Program-made: the position numbers and the translations under genes
Part shown: positions 1 through 5,763 of the stretch, piece by piece
How the letters are laid out: the number at the start of each line of letters is the position of its first letter
Position numbering within the stretch: position 1 is the stretch's first letter
Assembly (NCBI GenBank): GCA_030611115.1
Contig: JAUWQK010000065.1
Location: 1 to 7,732 of the forward strand
Direction: 5' to 3'
Source of the DNA: Deltaproteobacteria bacterium
GTDB taxonomy: Bacteria > Desulfobacterota > Desulfobacteria > Desulfobacterales > ETH-SRB1
Length of the DNA: 7,732 nt
Notes under the pieces: model-generated
Databases searched by the model: none
What the model saw: the letters and a program-made list of their open reading frames with translations, nothing else
What the model was told of the DNA's origin: nothing

Positions 1-126
1 GCGAAAAAAATGGGCTTTACAAGATGTTTTATCCCGGAAAGCAACGTAAAACGCATGTCGAGCATAAAAGACATCGATATTACCGGAATAAAGACAGTGT
101 CAGATGCAATAGAGACACTCTTTTAG
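1..126 (+). CDS. radA: DNA repair protein RadA/Sms, C-terminal end (5' truncated by window)
   Basis: Reading frame 1 is open from the first base to a TAG at 124-126 and gives 41 residues. The stretch GFTRCFIPESN followed by a short spacer and ITGIKTVSDAIETLF resembles the extreme C-terminus of RadA/Sms, where a GF-RC-LP-N segment precedes a final V-T---A---L helix of the Lon-like domain. RadA is a cytoplasmic RecA-like ATPase that helps process recombination intermediates and branch migration during DNA repair. The zinc finger, Walker motifs and KNRFG motif lie outside the window, so the call rests on the tail alone. It could be another protein with a Lon-protease-like tail, but RadA fits best. 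No classic terminator follows directly; the next gene, rlmE, is 264 bases away. Confidence 0.72.
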   Translation, partial: AKKMGFTRCFIPESNVKRMSSIKDIDITGIKTVSDAIETLF

Positions 127-218
127 TACCTTACTTGTGAACCTCGTGCTTTTTGTGGCAAAAAATTTCAATTGACGAAATCAGTTACTGCAATTGCTGA
201 GCGGCCAAAGACGCAGAA

Positions 219-319
219 GAGCGTCACTTCGTGACTTGAGGAGCAGCCCTTCCAGGCTTCTCCTTTGGCTACGCCCCGGCAAGCGGGCTTTGAGGAGCGT
301 CCCGCTGCGGGACTTAAGG
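219..319. repeat. Composite intergenic repeat: two hairpin-bearing direct repeats flanking a core
   Basis: Two direct copies of GAGCGTC-hairpin-GACTTRAGG lie 76 bases apart at 219-241 and 295-319. Each contains a different palindrome: GTCAC-TTC-GTGAC (223-235) and GTCCCG-CTG-CGGGAC (299-313). The arms changed while staying self-complementary, which suggests selection or conversion for structure rather than sequence. Between them, AGCCC (245-249) and GGGCT (285-289) form an inner inverted pair around the core repeat at 252-284, and TTGAGGAGC occurs directly at 236-244 and 290-298. The second hairpin is followed seven bases later by six Ts (321-326), so it could also work as an imperfect terminator for radA. 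Confidence 0.6.
252..284 (+). repeat. Dispersed core repeat, copy 1
   Basis: This 33-base copy matches the reverse complement of 2968-3000 at 30 of 33 positions; the three differences are near the middle. It shares the CTTC-CCT-GGCTACGC backbone with the copy at 1031-1053. It sits at the centre of the composite repeat at 219-319 and does not overlap any gene. Confidence 0.8.
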
Positions 320-390
320 CTTTTTTAAAGGATTAGCCTCATGCGAAGCGTTCAGACTCTTGCCGCTTGACATGAAAAACACTTAAGTAT

Positions 391-999
391 ATGAATCGAT
401 CAGCAAAAAAACAGGGCAAGTGGAACGATCACTATTCACGTAAAGCAAAAAAAGAACGATTTCCTGCCAGATCTGTTTACAAGCTCCAGGAAATGCAGCA
501 AAAGTACAACCTGATCAAAAAAGGCGACAGAATTCTTGATCTGGGCTGCTCTCCCGGTTCCTGGCTGCTTTATGCGGCAAAACTTTCAGGAAATAAAGGG
601 CATATTGTCGGCATAGATCTTAAGCCTGTAACAATAAATGTTCCGCGCAATGTAACAACCTATACAGGTGATATCTTCTCTTTTGGTTCATTTTCCCAAT
701 CCATAGGAAATGAATTTAATGTGGTTATCAGTGATATGGCGCCATCGACCACCGGCATTAAAAACGTTGATTCAGCAAGATCGTTTAATCTTTGCCAGGC
801 AGCTCTTGAAATTGCTCAAAATGTACTGCTTCCTGGTGGTTCTTTTGCCTGCAAAATCTTTCAGGGAGAAGATTTTAAGCAATTTTCAGATTATGTAAAA
901 AGCTATTTTGCCACATGCAATATCTTCAAACCAAAAAGCAGTCGCAAAGCAAGTAAAGAGATTTATATTATCTCAAAGGGCTCACGGCGTGAAACTTGA
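391..999 (+). CDS. rlmE: 23S rRNA (uridine 2'-O)-methyltransferase RlmE (FtsJ/RrmJ)
   Basis: The product is 202 residues, close to the roughly 209 of E. coli RrmJ. This cytoplasmic enzyme uses S-adenosylmethionine to 2'-O-methylate the A-loop uridine of 23S rRNA late in 50S assembly. The SAM-binding motif DLGCSPGSW is at residues 50-58, the acidic loop GIDL at 74-77 and SDMAPSTTG at 114-122. The K-D-K-E catalytic tetrad is intact: K31 (in SVYKLQEM), D115, K155 (in FACKIFQGE) and E190 (in SKEIYII). ATG 391 is the first possible start after an in-frame TGA at 373, and no clear Shine-Dalgarno sequence precedes it, so translation may be weak. The last codons (KGSRRET and stop) are encoded inside the left arm of the palindromic element at 976-1147. 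Confidence 0.95.
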   Translation: MNRSAKKQGKWNDHYSRKAKKERFPARSVYKLQEMQQKYNLIKKGDRILDLGCSPGSWLLYAAKLSGNKGHIVGIDLKPVTINVPRNVTTYTGDIFSFGSFSQSIGNEFNVVISDMAPSTTGIKNVDSARSFNLCQAALEIAQNVLLPGGSFACKIFQGEDFKQFSDYVKSYFATCNIFKPKSSRKASKEIYIISKGSRRET

Positions 1000-1147
1000 A
1001 ATTGGAAAGTAGAAATTCGGGAGAGATAACCCATGCTTCGCCTCTGGCTACGCAGGACAAGACCCAAGCACAGCCGTGAACTGTGACCAGTTACAAAGCA
1101 TGAAGGCCAAATTTCCAATTTCTAATTTCAGCGTTCCGTGAACGCTT
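976..1147. repeat. MITE-like palindromic element between rlmE and yebC
   Basis: The ends are imperfect terminal inverted repeats. The left outer arm AAGGGCTCACGG (976-987) pairs with the right arm CCGTGAACGCTT (1136-1147) at 10 of 12 positions. Further in, GAAATTGGAAA (998-1008) has its exact complement TTTCCAATTTC at 1112-1122, with neighbouring bases mostly matching. The two arms differ by about three inserted bases. The interior carries a copy of the dispersed core (1031-1053) and no ORF. No transposase and no clear target-site duplication is visible. The left arm overlaps the end of rlmE, and the right arm stops ten bases before the yebC ribosome binding site. RNA from this segment could fold into a long stem. 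Confidence 0.65.
1031..1053 (+). repeat. Dispersed core repeat, copy 2
   Basis: The segment ccatgcttcgcctctggcta plus cgc matches the first 23 bases of the reverse complement of 2968-3000 except at two positions. The similarity fades after 1053, so this copy is shorter than the two 33-base copies. It lies in the interior of the palindromic element at 976-1147. Confidence 0.7.
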
Positions 1148-1156
1148 ACTATAATC

Positions 1157-1162
1157 AGGAGG
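1157..1162 (+). promoter_or_regulatory. Shine-Dalgarno site that fixes the yebC start
   Basis: A perfect AGGAGG sits five bases before ATG 1168. It rules out the upstream in-frame GTG at 1138, which would add ten non-conserved residues encoded partly by the palindromic element. Confidence 0.9.
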
Positions 1163-1167
1163 AAAAT

Positions 1168-1911
1168 ATGTCAGGTCACAGTAAATGGTCAAGCATTAAA
1201 CATAAAAAAGGGGCAACTGACGCCAAAAGGGGCAAAATTTTCTCAAAACTTATAAAGGAAATTACGGTTGCCGCACGCATGGGTGGTGGAGATCCTGATT
1301 CAAATCCAAGACTAAGGTCGGTGATCTTGACAGCAAAAAGTGAAAACATGCCCAAGGATAATATGGAAAGGGCTATAAAAAAAGGAACCGGCGAGCTCGA
1401 AGGCGTTAATTATGAAGAGAGCACGTATGAAGGCTACGGACCTGGAGGTGCTGCCGTTTTTGTAGAATCTCTTACAGATAATAAAAACAGGGCTGTTGCT
1501 GACATTCGCCATATTTTCAATAAACATGGCGGAAATCTTGGTGAAAACGGATGTGTTGCCTGGATGTTTGACAAGAAAGGATATGTTGCAGTAGAAAAAA
1601 GTGCCGTTGATGAAGACACACTGATGGAAATAGCTGTTGAAGCTGGTGCGGAAGATGTGCGCGAGGATAACGGCGCTTTTGAAATCATCACCGAACCGGA
1701 CGATTTTGAATCAGTAAAAGATGCTATAGATAAGGCCACTATTCCATATATCGATGCAGAAATTACAATGCTTCCTCAGTCAACCACAGACCTTGAGGGA
1801 AAACAAGCCCTGCAGATGGTCAAACTGATGGAAGCTTTAGATGACTGTGAAGATGTGCAGAAAGTTTATACCAATGCGGATATTCCGGAAGAGATCGTAA
1901 ATAACATATAA
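1168..1911 (+). CDS. yebC: YebC/PmpR family regulatory protein
   Basis: The product is 247 residues, the usual length for the family. It starts with the hallmark [14 protein letters not shown] and continues with the conserved [19 protein letters not shown] (about 29-47), [25 protein letters not shown] (about 60-79) and [10 protein letters not shown] segments. YebC-type proteins are cytoplasmic. They are described as transcriptional regulators (PmpR-like), and some members are reported to relieve ribosome stalling at proline-rich stretches; the sequence does not say which role applies. In many bacteria yebC is next to ruvC and ruvAB, but here the next gene is the convergent nadA, so that linkage is absent. 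The gene may be co-transcribed with rlmE through the palindromic element, because no convincing promoter was found between them. Confidence 0.95.
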   Translation: MSGHSKWSSIKHKKGATDAKRGKIFSKLIKEITVAARMGGGDPDSNPRLRSVILTAKSENMPKDNMERAIKKGTGELEGVNYEESTYEGYGPGGAAVFVESLTDNKNRAVADIRHIFNKHGGNLGENGCVAWMFDKKGYVAVEKSAVDEDTLMEIAVEAGAEDVREDNGAFEIITEPDDFESVKDAIDKATIPYIDAEITMLPQSTTDLEGKQALQMVKLMEALDDCEDVQKVYTNADIPEEIVNNI

Positions 1912-1921
1912 TGAAGCATGA

Positions 1922-1953
1922 GAGGCTTCTTAGCTTTCTATCTTACCAGCCTC
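1922..1953. terminator. Possible terminator between convergent yebC and nadA
   Basis: GAGGCT (1922-1927) and AGCCTC (1948-1953) form a six-base-pair stem with a 20-base loop, followed by a T-rich stretch (ttgttgttgtttt, 1961-1973). A smaller alternative stem, GAAGC (1913-1917) with GCTTC (1925-1929), overlaps it. The position between convergent genes fits a terminator, but the long loop and interrupted T tract make this a weak example. Confidence 0.35.
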
Positions 1954-1974
1954 ATAGCCTTTGTTGTTGTTTTA

Positions 1975-2877
1975 TTAGTACAGATCAATCATTCGCTGCA
2001 CTGCCGTTAACGCCGGTTGCCTGATCTTTTCAGGCACCTTTACTTCTCCCTCCATAAATTCGAGACTTCTTGCAACATCCTCAATTGCAATCCTCTTCAT
2101 ATCTTTGCATTCCATACCGGCTGAGGCGGGATAAAACTTCTTGCCAGGGTTTGCCGTTTTCAAGGCATAAATCAGACCGACCTCGGTTCCGACAATAAAT
2201 GATTTTTTTTCAGATTCACCGGCGTAACGTATCATTCCCGAAGTACTTGTTACAACATCCGCCAGTTCAAGGACTTCCGGCCTGCATTCCGGATGTGCCA
2301 TAAAAACGGCTTCCGGATACTTTTCTTTTACCTTTATTCCGGCTTTGGCAGTCAGCATGTCATGAACAGGGCAGTATCCCTCCCAAAGATGTATTTTCTT
2401 TTTTGTGTTTAAGGAAGTATACATCGCAAGGTTTCGATCAGGAAGCATCAGGAGTTCATCTTCCCTCAGACTTTCTACAACGTCAATTGCGTTCGCCGAT
2501 GTACAGCAAATAGTCGAAAGCGCCTTGACCGATGCGCTTGAATTTACATAAGTCACCACCGGCATGGGAGGTAATTTGTCCAGCTTTGCTTTAAGTTGCC
2601 CGGGTGTTACCATATCGGCCATGGGGCATCCTGCGTCTTTTACGGGAAGAAGTACTGTCTTGTCCGGTGACAAGATCGAGGCTGTTTCAGCCATAAAATG
2701 TACGCCGCAAAACAGAATAACCTTTGCGTCAGTTTGGGCCGCTTTTATGCTAAGTTCCAGAGAATCACCACAAAGATCCGCCAGATCCTGAATTTCCGGC
2801 GGCTGGTAGTTGTGCGCAAGCATAATCGCTTTTTTTTCTTTAAGTAACTGTCTTATTTTTTTTTTCATTTTTTTCAT
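1975..2877 (-). CDS. nadA: Quinolinate synthase A
   Basis: The product is 300 residues, typical of NadA. The enzyme condenses iminoaspartate with dihydroxyacetone phosphate to make quinolinate in de novo NAD synthesis and carries an oxygen-sensitive [4Fe-4S] cluster. Family landmarks are AHNYQ (21-25), DLCGDSLELS (34-43), the FCGVHFMAETA stretch (56-66), CPMADM (84-89), SSASVKA (113-119), NLAMYTS (149-155), the WEGYCPVH segment (165-172), AHPEC (194-198) and TSGM. Three cysteines at the expected cluster positions are C84, C169 and C257. Start choice is uncertain between M1 (2877) and M4 (2868); neither has a strong Shine-Dalgarno sequence, only GGG about ten bases before M1. A run of ten A's falls in codons 5 to 8. 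nadB and nadC are not in the window, so NAD synthesis genes appear scattered. Confidence 0.96.
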   Translation of the reverse strand: MKKMKKKIRQLLKEKKAIMLAHNYQPPEIQDLADLCGDSLELSIKAAQTDAKVILFCGVHFMAETASILSPDKTVLLPVKDAGCPMADMVTPGQLKAKLDKLPPMPVVTYVNSSASVKALSTICCTSANAIDVVESLREDELLMLPDRNLAMYTSLNTKKKIHLWEGYCPVHDMLTAKAGIKVKEKYPEAVFMAHPECRPEVLELADVVTSTSGMIRYAGESEKKSFIVGTEVGLIYALKTANPGKKFYPASAGMECKDMKRIAIEDVARSLEFMEGEVKVPEKIRQPALTAVQRMIDLY

Positions 2878-2953
2878 ATCTAATTAACCCTACAACGATC
2901 TTTATCGCTAACCAAAATACGTTTTTTTTTACTCGTTTGCCTATCACGTAAGT

Positions 2954-3072
2954 GTTTCGGGTTACGAGCTTGCCGGGGCGTAGCCGGAGGCGAAGCCTGG
3001 TTGCGTGTTGCAAGTTGTTAATCGGAAATAATCCTTTTTATAACCCGCATCTCTCAACCCGTAACCCGCAAC
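2954..3072. repeat. Intergenic inverted-repeat element between nadA and lolA
   Basis: The left arm gtttcgggttacgag (2954-2968) has an imperfect complement in caacccgtaacccgcaac (3055-3072), with about 13 of 15 bases pairing. A second GGGTTA-type unit in the same orientation as the right arm lies at 3041-3048 (taacccgc). The element begins with core repeat copy 3 directly after the left arm and continues with a ttgcgtgttgcaagttgtta stretch built from similar GTTGC words. No ORF is present. The arms are unrelated to those of the element at 976-1147, although both enclose the same core. Confidence 0.5.
2968..3000 (-). repeat. Dispersed core repeat, copy 3 (inverted)
   Basis: Read on the minus strand, this 33-base segment matches 252-284 at 30 of 33 positions and the first 23 bases resemble 1031-1053. 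It lies upstream of nadA on the side from which nadA is transcribed. Internally GGCTTCGCCTCCGGCTACGCC has partial self-complementarity, giving it a strong tendency to form short GC stems. Confidence 0.8.
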
Positions 3073-3142
3073 AATATCGCATAATACAAAAAGAAGTTGT
3101 TGCTAAATAAAGCTTGTAAGTTGCGTTGAAGGGTTAATTGCT

Positions 3143-3802
3143 CTATTCATCCATCATTATAACATCCGTCCCCTCTGGTACAATAAAACTAAACAGAGAC
3201 TTATCCAGATTGAGATTTAACTTTGAATTAATCAGCTCAATTACGGTTTCATCATCATACTCGTTTAGTGTAATAATTTTTTTTATTTTAAATGTTATTT
3301 TTGAAATTGCTAAATAGATTATAGCTATACCGACAGTTGGCTCTTTTGGCAAAAGCTTTATTACGTAATCATGATCACTTTTTTCTTTTTCAAAAGAAAC
3401 CTTAAATTGTTCACGAATCAGCTTTATGTCGGACAAAAAGCCTGCACCCTTACCGTCTCCGAAAAAAAAAGGAGCCTTACCAATCATCACCTGGTTGTCA
3501 TCAGGCTTATAAACCCATAATTTTTTACCATCCGTTATGATCGTTTGCCTGTCCGGTTTATCATACTCCCATCTCATCATACCCGGACGTTTGACAAATA
3601 TCCTTCCTGAAGCAACATCCGATATGTCCATTGCCTTTATCGTTGACTCCTGAACAAAATACGCCGAAAAATCGGGAACGTCATATCTTTGTTCAACCTT
3701 ATCCATGATTTCGCTTAAGGACAGCAGCTTCTCGCTTGCAATTGGCGTGGTGCCGGAAACTATAAAAGCACAAAAAAGAAATAAAATTATCTTGAACTTC
3801 AT
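3143..3802 (-). CDS. lolA: Outer-membrane lipoprotein carrier protein LolA
   Basis: The product is 219 residues with an N-terminal signal peptide: charged MKFK, a hydrophobic stretch at about 5-16 and likely cleavage near residues 22-23. LolA is the periplasmic chaperone that takes mature lipoproteins from the LolCDE transporter and carries them to the outer membrane. The family core is clear: FSAYFVQES (45-53), GRIFVKRPGMMRWEYDKP (66-83, the conserved F--KRPG--RW-Y-P block) and a DGKKLWVYKPDDNQV segment (91-105), followed by the FL region at 122-123. A good Shine-Dalgarno sequence (aaggtggag, 3810-3818 on the minus strand) sits seven bases before the ATG. No lolB is seen, as is usual outside beta- and gammaproteobacteria. 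It is separated from nadA by a 265-base repeat-bearing gap, so the two are probably not one operon. Confidence 0.9.
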   Translation of the reverse strand: MKFKIILFLFCAFIVSGTTPIASEKLLSLSEIMDKVEQRYDVPDFSAYFVQESTIKAMDISDVASGRIFVKRPGMMRWEYDKPDRQTIITDGKKLWVYKPDDNQVMIGKAPFFFGDGKGAGFLSDIKLIREQFKVSFEKEKSDHDYVIKLLPKEPTVGIAIIYLAISKITFKIKKIITLNEYDDETVIELINSKLNLNLDKSLFSFIVPEGTDVIMMDE

Positions 3803-3940
3803 TTAAAAACTCCACCTTGGTTAAAAAACAGGTAAAATGTTTCAATACGTTATTGCTATCATTTTGTAAATAGTATCTCTCAGTAATTTTGCCTGCACCG
3901 GAGAAAAACATTTTGGATAATATAATCAAAGATATTCAGC

Positions 3941-3969
3941 TTGTCAAAAAGCTGTTAGAATGTTACAAA
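3941..3969 (+). promoter_or_regulatory. Putative sigma-70 promoter of serA
   Basis: TTGTCA (3941-3946, five of six consensus bases) and TACAAA (3964-3969, four of six) are 17 bases apart. A TGT just before the -10 box makes an extended -10. The predicted start would lie near 3976, leaving a leader of about 40 bases before serA. A TATAAT at 3921-3926 has no matching -35 box. Confidence 0.45.
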
Positions 3970-4001
3970 GCAGGTCTTAATCTACTCTATTGAAAAACAT
4001 A

Positions 4002-4007
4002 AGGTGG
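4002..4007 (+). promoter_or_regulatory. Ribosome binding site of serA
   Basis: AGGTGG lies seven bases before ATG 4015 and supports this start over the internal Met codons at residues 5 and 10. Confidence 0.75.
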
Positions 4008-4014
4008 TGCATCT

Positions 4015-5607
4015 ATGTTCAAAGTAATGGTCAGAGACAACATGTCCCCTGTTGCAAGGAAAATTCTGGAAGCAACCGGAAAAATCGAAGTTGTAGTTGA
4101 TAATGACAAAGCTTCAAGCGATCCTGTTGCGTTATCTGAAATAATTAAAGATTTCCACGGTATTGCAGTCAGAAGTACGACAAAAATTACCGATCAGGTT
4201 TTAAAAAGCGCAAAAAAACTTAAGGTTATCGGCCGCGCCGGCGTGGGAGTCGATAATATTGATATTTCAGCAGCTACAAAAAGTGGCGTTGTTGTGATGA
4301 ATGCTCCGGGAGGAAACACGGTTACTACGGCGGAACATGCGATATCTCTTATGCTCGCTCTTGCCAGGAATATTCCACAGGGCACGGCATCTCTCAGGGA
4401 AGGTAAGTGGGAGAAAAAGAAACTGTCCGGTGTTGAAATCACAGGCAAAACATTAGGAATTATCGGCCTGGGTCATATCGGTAGGATTGTTGCTGAAAGA
4501 GCCAATGGCCTGAAAATGAAGGTTGTTGCATCTGACCCCTTTGTGAGTAAAGAAGCAGCAGGCACACTTGATGTTGAACTTTTATCTGTTGATGATCTCC
4601 TTGCCTGTTCGGACTTTATTACACTGCATGTGCCAAGATTGAAAGAAACTGCAAACATGATAAATAAAGCCGCCATAAAAAAAATGAGACCTGGTGTACG
4701 AATTATTAACGCTTCCCGGGGAGAGATTGTTAACCTTGATGATCTTTATGACGGGCTGACAAGCGGTCATGTTGCAGGAGCCGCTCTTGATGTTTTCCCT
4801 GTTGAGCCTCCGGATCCTTCTCTTTCTATTCTTAAGCATCCAAATGTGATTTTTACTCCTCATCTAGGAGCAAGTACAGGCGAGGCTCAGGACAAAGTAG
4901 CAGATATGATTGCAAGACAGATTGCATCGTTTCTAATAGATGATACAATAACGCATGCCGTCAACTTTCCTTCGGTATCGAGGGAAATTATGGCTCAGAT
5001 CCGCCCTCATATTAATCTTGCTGAAAAAATGGGTTCATTAATTGGGCAACTTGTACGCAAAATACATGACATAACAATTACTTACAGTGGAGACGTGGCA
5101 GCCTTTGATACCAGGCCACTAACTCATGCGGTCTTAAAGGGACTCCTCGGCTCATATACCGACACACCGGTGAATTATGTGAGCGCACCCACCATTGCCG
5201 ATGCAAAAGGAATAACTGTCAAAGAGACTGTAAGCCGGGAAAAGGATGATTTTGCCAATCTGATCAAGGTAAGGCTGGATGGCCAAAAGGAAGGCTTTGA
5301 TGAATTCTGGGGAACGATTTTCGGTAAAAAATATCCGAGAATTGTGCGTATCGGCAAAATATATTTGGATGCAATTCCTGAAGGATCAATGATTATTATT
5401 CAAAACATAGACAAACCTGGGGTTATAGGCAATGTTGGTACAACCCTGGGCCAAAACGGATTGAATATCGGCAGGTTCCAGCTTGGAAGACTTAAAGACC
5501 GAGCCTTATGTATGGTAAATATTGACACGCCTGCGGATGAAAAGGTTTTAGAAAAAATTAAATCCCTGCCGAACATTCTTACTGCCAGACAGGTACAGTT
5601 GGATTGA
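4015..5607 (+). CDS. serA: D-3-phosphoglycerate dehydrogenase
   Basis: The product is 530 residues, the long SerA form. It oxidises 3-phosphoglycerate to 3-phosphohydroxypyruvate with NAD, the first step of serine synthesis, in the cytoplasm. Domain order: substrate-binding domain (about 3-98 and 285-315, with VRSTT at 52-56), Rossmann NAD domain (about 99-284, GLGHIG at 151-156 and acidic D174), an intervening domain (about 320-450) and a C-terminal ACT domain (about 458-530, starting MIIIQNIDKPGVIG). The active-site residues R235 (NASRGEIV), E264 (VEPP) and H283 (TPHLGAST) are all present. The ACT domain usually binds serine for feedback inhibition. The gene has its own candidate promoter and no serB or serC neighbour, so it appears to stand alone. 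Confidence 0.97.
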   Translation: MFKVMVRDNMSPVARKILEATGKIEVVVDNDKASSDPVALSEIIKDFHGIAVRSTTKITDQVLKSAKKLKVIGRAGVGVDNIDISAATKSGVVVMNAPGGNTVTTAEHAISLMLALARNIPQGTASLREGKWEKKKLSGVEITGKTLGIIGLGHIGRIVAERANGLKMKVVASDPFVSKEAAGTLDVELLSVDDLLACSDFITLHVPRLKETANMINKAAIKKMRPGVRIINASRGEIVNLDDLYDGLTSGHVAGAALDVFPVEPPDPSLSILKHPNVIFTPHLGASTGEAQDKVADMIARQIASFLIDDTITHAVNFPSVSREIMAQIRPHINLAEKMGSLIGQLVRKIHDITITYSGDVAAFDTRPLTHAVLKGLLGSYTDTPVNYVSAPTIADAKGITVKETVSREKDDFANLIKVRLDGQKEGFDEFWGTIFGKKYPRIVRIGKIYLDAIPEGSMIIIQNIDKPGVIGNVGTTLGQNGLNIGRFQLGRLKDRALCMVNIDTPADEKVLEKIKSLPNILTARQVQLD

Positions 5608-5618
5608 TAAATCATATG

Positions 5619-5703
5619 AAAACAGGGTGTTTTAAATTAGTTCTATCTTTTTGCAAAAAAACCATGGCCGTTATATCTTTTCATTTCATCATGCCCTGTT
5701 TTT
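5619..5703 (+). terminator. Possible terminator structure after serA
   Basis: AAAACAGGG (5619-5627) pairs perfectly with CCCTGTTTT (5694-5702), and the right arm runs into a T tract ending at 5703. The 66-base loop is far longer than usual and contains a TTTTTGCAAAAA palindrome (5649-5660 region). It may be a terminator with an internal stem, or a paired structure that separates serA from the strong promoter starting two bases downstream. Confidence 0.35.
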
Positions 5704-5704
5704 A

Positions 5705-5733
5705 TTGACATGCTGCGCACTTTGCATTATAAT
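5705..5733 (+). promoter_or_regulatory. Consensus sigma-70 promoter of the lytic transglycosylase gene
   Basis: TTGACA (5705-5710) and TATAAT (5728-5733) are both perfect consensus boxes, with the optimal 17-base spacer. Transcription would start near 5740, giving a leader of about 24 bases before ATG 5764. Confidence 0.8.
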
Positions 5734-5742
5734 ACAGACCTT

Positions 5743-5759
5743 AATCTTTAATGAAGATT
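5743..5759 (+). promoter_or_regulatory. Inverted repeat in the transglycosylase leader
   Basis: AATCTT (5743-5748) and AAGATT (5754-5759) form a perfect six-base inverted repeat with a TAATG loop. It lies between the predicted transcription start and the start codon, at roughly +4 to +20. It could be an operator for a dimeric repressor or a small mRNA hairpin that limits ribosome access; the leader has no strong Shine-Dalgarno sequence. Confidence 0.4.
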
Positions 5760-5763
5760 CATA

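Larger units (their letters stand above)
127..390. other. Repeat-rich intergenic gap between radA and rlmE
   Basis: No convincing ORF is seen in these 264 bases. The left part (127-210) is AT-rich with two CAATTG palindromes at 169-174 and 191-196. The middle (219-319) holds a composite repeat described separately. The right part (320-390) has an aggcTTTTTT run after a GC-rich hairpin, then a TTGACA at 367-372 that lies too close to the rlmE start to serve it. No Shine-Dalgarno sequence is visible ahead of rlmE. Confidence 0.6.

Noticed and set aside
169..196. Two CAATTG palindromes in the radA-rlmE gap as a regulator site
   Set aside because: The motif is only six bases, self-complementary and common in AT-rich DNA; spacing alone gives no support for an operator.
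367..395. TTGACA at 367-372 with TATGAA 17 bases later as an rlmE promoter
   Set aside because: The -10 box would overlap the ATG at 391 and transcription would begin inside the gene, past the only start that keeps the N-terminus; the frame has a stop at 373 and no later Met before residue 35.
1138..1167. Extended yebC start at GTG 1138
   Set aside because: The ten added residues are not typical of YebC, lie partly in the palindromic element, and have no ribosome site; AGGAGG points to ATG 1168.
3911..3926. TATAAT at 3921-3926 as a serA promoter -10 box
   Set aside because: No recognisable -35 box lies 15-19 bases upstream; the pair at 3941-3969 fits better.
3699..3929. Minus-strand 76-codon frame overlapping the start of lolA
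   Set aside because: It overlaps lolA in another frame, has no family features or ribosome site, and its sequence reads like non-coding AT-rich DNA.
4582..4863. Minus-strand open frames inside serA
   Set aside because: They lie wholly within a clearly coding gene with intact catalytic motifs and show no ribosome sites or protein family features.
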